Below the pieces are notes generated by a model. The model was not told the DNA's origin, did no database searches, and saw only the letters and a program-made list of their open reading frames with translations. Of a stretch of 15,333 nucleotides of DNA, positions 13,161-15,333 are shown in pieces. This stretch comes from Candidatus Methylarchaceae archaeon HK01M (lineage in GTDB: Archaea; Thermoproteota; Nitrososphaeria; Nitrososphaerales; JACAEJ01), in assembly GCA_024256245.1 (NCBI GenBank), contig JAKLZD010000030.1, forward strand, positions 1 through 15,333, written 5' to 3'. Numbering within the stretch: the first letter of the stretch is position 1; each line of letters starts with the position of its first letter. A program made the position numbers and the translations under genes.

Positions 13161-13772
13161 TTAACCTTTTCCCATGAACTGAACGAACTCCTCTTCTGTA
13201 CGAAACTTAAAGGCATAGTTGTTCTTTTTCTCGTAACCTATAGTCGAAAAAGGCTTTTCCCCGTAATCGTGTCCAGGATAGACTTCAATATCTTCATCTA
13301 ACTTCATCAACTTTTGAAGGCTTCTATAAAGTTCTTTAGGGTTGCTTTCTAAGAAATCTGACCTTCCACATCCACCAACGAAAAGAGTATCTCCAGTTAG
13401 CAACTTATTATCTAATAAGAGGCATACACTTTCAGGAGTGTGACCGGGTGTATGAATCACTTTAATCTTTAAGTTCCCAACTTCTATTATGCTACCATCG
13501 CCAACGGATGTATCCTTCTTCTCTCTTGACTTTTCATGCATTATTATTCTTGCACCAGTTCTTAATGCCAGATCTTTATTTCCATCGATATGGTCGAAAT
13601 GGGCATGAGTGTTTATTATATACTTTACCTTCAAGCTGTGCTTTTCTACCTCTTTTAATATCCTTTCTAAATCTCCTGCAGGGTCTACTACGATAGCGAG
13701 ACGGGATTTCTCATCCCCTATCAAGTAGGTGAAGTTAGCCATAAAACCGATAAAAATCTGGACGAAGATCAT
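13161..13772 (-). CDS. Metallo-beta-lactamase-fold hydrolase, ETHE1/glyoxalase II-like
   Basis: This 203-residue single-domain MBL protein carries the metal motif THAHFDH, then HTPGHTPES with its metal histidine, the bridging Asp in LLTGDTLF, and the late histidine in VYPGHDYG. The GCGRSDF segment and the STI.YE..NN end match the glyoxalase II/ETHE1 branch (hydroxyacylglutathione hydrolases and persulfide dioxygenases) rather than RNA-processing or arylsulfatase MBLs. ETHE1-type enzymes use one Fe(II) held by two His and one Asp to oxidise persulfides. With archaea generally lacking glutathione, a persulfide or other small thiol ester is the more likely substrate, which is inference. I start at the ATG (13772), because MIFVQIF...FTYLIGD is the family's normal beginning and a TATA-like box lies 28 bp upstream. 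A TTG at 13781 is possible. It is followed by the YHS gene. Confidence 0.85.
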   Translation of the reverse strand: MIFVQIFIGFMANFTYLIGDEKSRLAIVVDPAGDLERILKEVEKHSLKVKYIINTHAHFDHIDGNKDLALRTGARIIMHEKSREKKDTSVGDGSIIEVGNLKIKVIHTPGHTPESVCLLLDNKLLTGDTLFVGGCGRSDFLESNPKELYRSLQKLMKLDEDIEVYPGHDYGEKPFSTIGYEKKNNYAFKFRTEEEFVQFMGKG

Positions 13773-13795
13773 ATTAGACAACTTATCTTATTGAG

Positions 13796-13804
13796 CATAA
13801 ATAC
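13796..13804 (-). promoter_or_regulatory. TATA-like element for the MBL-YHS unit
   Basis: The minus strand reads GTATTTATG, centred about 28 bp before the ATG at 13772. This spacing suggests a leaderless or very short-leader transcript and favours that ATG over the TTG at 13781. Confidence 0.4.
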
Positions 13805-13834
13805 ATTTAGGATAAGTGTAGACTTAAGCTAAAA

Positions 13835-13954
13835 ATGAATATATATGAATGGGTTGAAGCATATGCTATATGGCGAGATCTAGTTCTTAAGAGAAATCAT
13901 AGGTATTACAAAAACAAAAAGTTAAGGAGCGCGTGTAATGCAGTGAGAAATTAG
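13835..13954 (+). pseudogene. 39-codon ORF, possible transposase remnant
   Basis: An ATG-started frame encodes MNIYEWVEAYAIWRD, then LVLKRNHRYYKNKKLRSA, and stops at TAG. The tryptophan-rich opening and the basic Y.NKKLRSA segment recall the part of some DDE/MULE-type IS transposases where a W..Y.HKRLR.A stretch precedes the NLPYLFT block, but nothing recognisable follows the stop in this frame. There are no terminal inverted repeats around it that I can find. The peptide-like composition differs from the AT-rich non-coding sequence on either side, so I think it is coding relic rather than chance. The transposase link is a pattern impression only. It stands divergent from the MBL gene, 63 bp from its ATG. 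Confidence 0.3.
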
Positions 13955-14037
13955 TTCCTTAAGTTTTACATTCCCCCTATGATCCAAGCGAGCGTTTCTG
14001 CATCATTCTTTGATAATAATCTAAGTTTTCAATTAGC

Positions 14038-14105
14038 GTTGAAAAATCGTTGACTAACCGTTGACAAGCAAGAGTTGACTAAAATGTTGAAAATGGGATT
14101 TCAAC
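14038..14105 (+). repeat. Phased GTTGA direct repeats ending in an inverted copy
   Basis: GTTGA starts at 14038, 14049, 14060, 14074 and 14086, giving steps of 11, 11, 14 and 12 bp. Three copies extend to GTTGAC and two to GTTGAAAA. The last copy pairs with an inverted TTTCAAC (14099-14105) across a 6-base loop. An upstream TTTTCAA (14026-14032) likewise mirrors the first copy. Roughly one helical turn between copies suggests a protein-binding array. Confidence 0.5.
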
Positions 14106-14161
14106 GGTATTTTACCCCTGTATTATAGTCATATATTATATGAATAAGTAGGCTAAAGAAA

Positions 14162-14183
14162 AAAATAGGGTATACCCTATTTT
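14162..14183. repeat. Perfect 22-bp palindrome, possible minus-strand terminator or operator
   Basis: AAAATAGGGTA is followed directly by its exact reverse complement. As RNA it forms a 9-bp stem with a UAUA loop on either strand. On the minus strand it runs into a T-tract (seven T then CTTT), the layout of an intrinsic terminator about 105 bp beyond the methyltransferase stop codon. The absence of a spacer also suits a dimeric DNA-binding protein. A related half (AATAGGGATA) occurs at 14214-14223. Confidence 0.5.
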
Positions 14184-14244
14184 CACAGCTCATTAATCGT
14201 TCGTTTTTCTGCGAATAGGGATAGCTATAGAATGATCTAGATGT

Positions 14245-14264
14245 AAGGATTTCAATCCTTTTTT
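14245..14264 (+). terminator. Small hairpin with T-tract
   Basis: AAGGAT and ATCCTT form a 6-bp stem around a TTCA loop, followed by four further T residues. On the plus strand this has terminator form, but no plus-strand gene is known to end here, so its role is unclear. Confidence 0.25.
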
Positions 14265-14287
14265 CGTACTATGTGATCTATTCTTTT

Positions 14288-15319
14288 TTATTTTTTCTTA
14301 GCAGACCATTCTTTGACTGCTTCAACCATGGCCTTTACATTATCGAGAGGAGCTGGTAGTGAGACTCCACATCCAGGCTCGAGCAGATCGACACCAGCAT
14401 CGAGAGCTTTTAAGGTCTCCTCTTTTACTTGTTCTGGAGTACCCATGACCATATGTCCCTTTGACGAGACATTACCTAGAATTTTGACATCGCCCGCAAT
14501 GGGTTTGACTTTGCTGATATCCACAGCTTCTTCTATACTTATCCCATCATAGCCACATTCGACTACATCCTTTATCATCGGTGTAGCATTTCCACAGATA
14601 TGTAGAAGCCTTATCCCTTTCAACTCGTCTGCAACTCTGGTCAACGCTGGCTTTGCATATTCTTGAAACATCTTTGGGCTTATAAGATCTCCCGATGCAG
14701 TAGGGTCTCCGATCTGAACTATATCGGCACCTGCACGGTATTGGGCCTTAGCAAATTCTATAATAAATTCTGTAGAGAATTCGACGAACTTTTTCACATT
14801 CTCTGGGTTTCTCATTATCATCATCATGAGCTCCGCTGTTCCCGCAAGCTCTCCAGCGAGGGTAAAGGGTCCAAGGGCAAGACTTGAGATGGGGAGAAAG
14901 TCTCCAACCTCTTTTCTAAGAATTCTGATGGCTTCTAATAGAACGGGGATTCTTCCAGTCTCAAGTAAGTTTTCTGGCATCTTAAGGTCTTCTGGCTTTT
15001 TATATATATGCTCAATTGTTGCAGGGACAAGGATCGGGTTGTCGGGCCACTTTATCTTACATCCCATAGCCTCAGGTTCTATCACGAAGTCGAATGGGAC
15101 TCTTACATTTTCAATTCCAGTCATCTCATAGGCAGCTATCGCGAGTTTAGCCATCTTTTCAGGATCTTTATGAGCTTCTGGAAACATTATCCCTGATGCC
15201 TTTTGTATATCTAAATTTACAGTTCCTCCACAGCCTGCAAGTGACGTCACAGGCGGCCTATCCACCTCACCGCCCAATAATGCAGCAAAAGCCCTTCGTT
15301 TCGGACTGAATTCTTTCAT
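14288..15319 (-). CDS. MtaA/MtbA-type corrinoid methyltransferase (uroporphyrinogen decarboxylase fold)
   Basis: This complete 343-residue protein has the uroporphyrinogen decarboxylase-like TIM-barrel fold. The features that separate MtaA/MtbA/CmuA methyltransferases from true decarboxylases are present: a zinc site H-x-C at LLHICGN (His240, Cys242) and a later Cys in LEPGCGVS (Cys317). In that family the zinc activates a thiol, such as coenzyme M, to accept a methyl group from methylcobalamin. Other family marks are SLALGPFTLAGELAG, the DIVQIGDPTASGDLISP segment and ISIEEAVD. No corrinoid protein (MtaC/MtbC type), MtaB or activating protein is visible within the window, so the methyl donor and acceptor are unknown. 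In lineages without methyl-CoM reductase, homologs may feed the Wood-Ljungdahl pathway instead. The ATG start has GGTGAG about 5 nt upstream. Confidence 0.88.
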   Translation of the reverse strand: MKEFSPKRRAFAALLGGEVDRPPVTSLAGCGGTVNLDIQKASGIMFPEAHKDPEKMAKLAIAAYEMTGIENVRVPFDFVIEPEAMGCKIKWPDNPILVPATIEHIYKKPEDLKMPENLLETGRIPVLLEAIRILRKEVGDFLPISSLALGPFTLAGELAGTAELMMMIMRNPENVKKFVEFSTEFIIEFAKAQYRAGADIVQIGDPTASGDLISPKMFQEYAKPALTRVADELKGIRLLHICGNATPMIKDVVECGYDGISIEEAVDISKVKPIAGDVKILGNVSSKGHMVMGTPEQVKEETLKALDAGVDLLEPGCGVSLPAPLDNVKAMVEAVKEWSAKKK

Positions 15320-15333
15320 ATGCTCACCAAGAT

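Larger units (their letters stand above)
13955..14287. other. Non-coding intergenic region with repeats and hairpins
   Basis: No plausible gene was found on either strand. The stretch holds the phased GTTGA motifs (14038-14105), a 15-bp AT-rich palindrome (TCATATA-T-TATATGA, 14129-14143), a perfect 22-bp palindrome (14162-14183), and a short hairpin with a T-tract (14245-14264). It separates the end of the methyltransferase gene from the promoter of the MBL-YHS unit and may contain a terminator, an operator or a small RNA. Confidence 0.5.

Noticed and set aside
14038..14105. GTTGA repeats as a degraded CRISPR array
   Set aside because: The unit is only 5-8 bp with 11-14 bp periodicity; there are no 25-37 bp repeats, spacers or cas genes.

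Overview
The window is archaeal, most likely from the TACK side (a bathyarchaeal-type or other thermoproteotal lineage). The evidence is a long Lhr-type helicase with a C-terminal four-cysteine motif, TATA-like boxes about 25-30 bp upstream of starts, GGTG/GGAGG ribosome sites, frequent GTG/TTG starts, an archaeal-type integrase relic and an MtaA/MtbA-like corrinoid methyltransferase. Base composition is moderately AT-rich. The lineage is inferred from gene content, not from a marker gene.

Left end (1-1770): the C-terminal part of a radical SAM/SPASM enzyme of the AhbC/AhbD/NirJ kind is cut by the window edge. It runs into a scar containing a truncated TOPRIM-like ORF on the other strand and a decayed tyrosine recombinase (nucleophilic Tyr replaced by Cys, frameshifted tail). 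This looks like the remains of an integrated element.

Middle-left (1772-6034, minus strand): homoserine dehydrogenase; a two-gene unit of a twin-CBS protein and a small eight-ligand zinc protein; and an ABC exporter pair (ATPase, then overlapping ABC-2-like permease). The Lhr helicase (6180-9053) is divergent from the exporter and is followed by an orphan, partly degraded ribbon-helix-helix regulator.

Middle-right (9433-12690, minus strand): the most interesting part, three overlapping genes. The first encodes a short SMC ATPase whose heads resemble eukaryotic SMC5/SMC6. The second encodes a kleisin-like protein. The third encodes a tandem winged-helix KITE protein that ends like the MAGE/Nse3 family. 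Together they read as a compact, complete SMC5/6-like complex. The SMC lacks both a recognisable hinge domain and a Rad50 CxxC hook.

Right end (12963-15319): an ETHE1/glyoxalase-II-like metallo-beta-lactamase gene with a 54-codon YHS-domain gene behind it. Next comes a roughly 500-bp non-coding stretch holding a possible transposase remnant, phased GTTGA repeats, a perfect 22-bp palindrome and small hairpins. Last is a complete MtaA/MtbA-type (uroporphyrinogen-decarboxylase fold) methyltransferase gene. No tRNA, rRNA or CRISPR array was seen.
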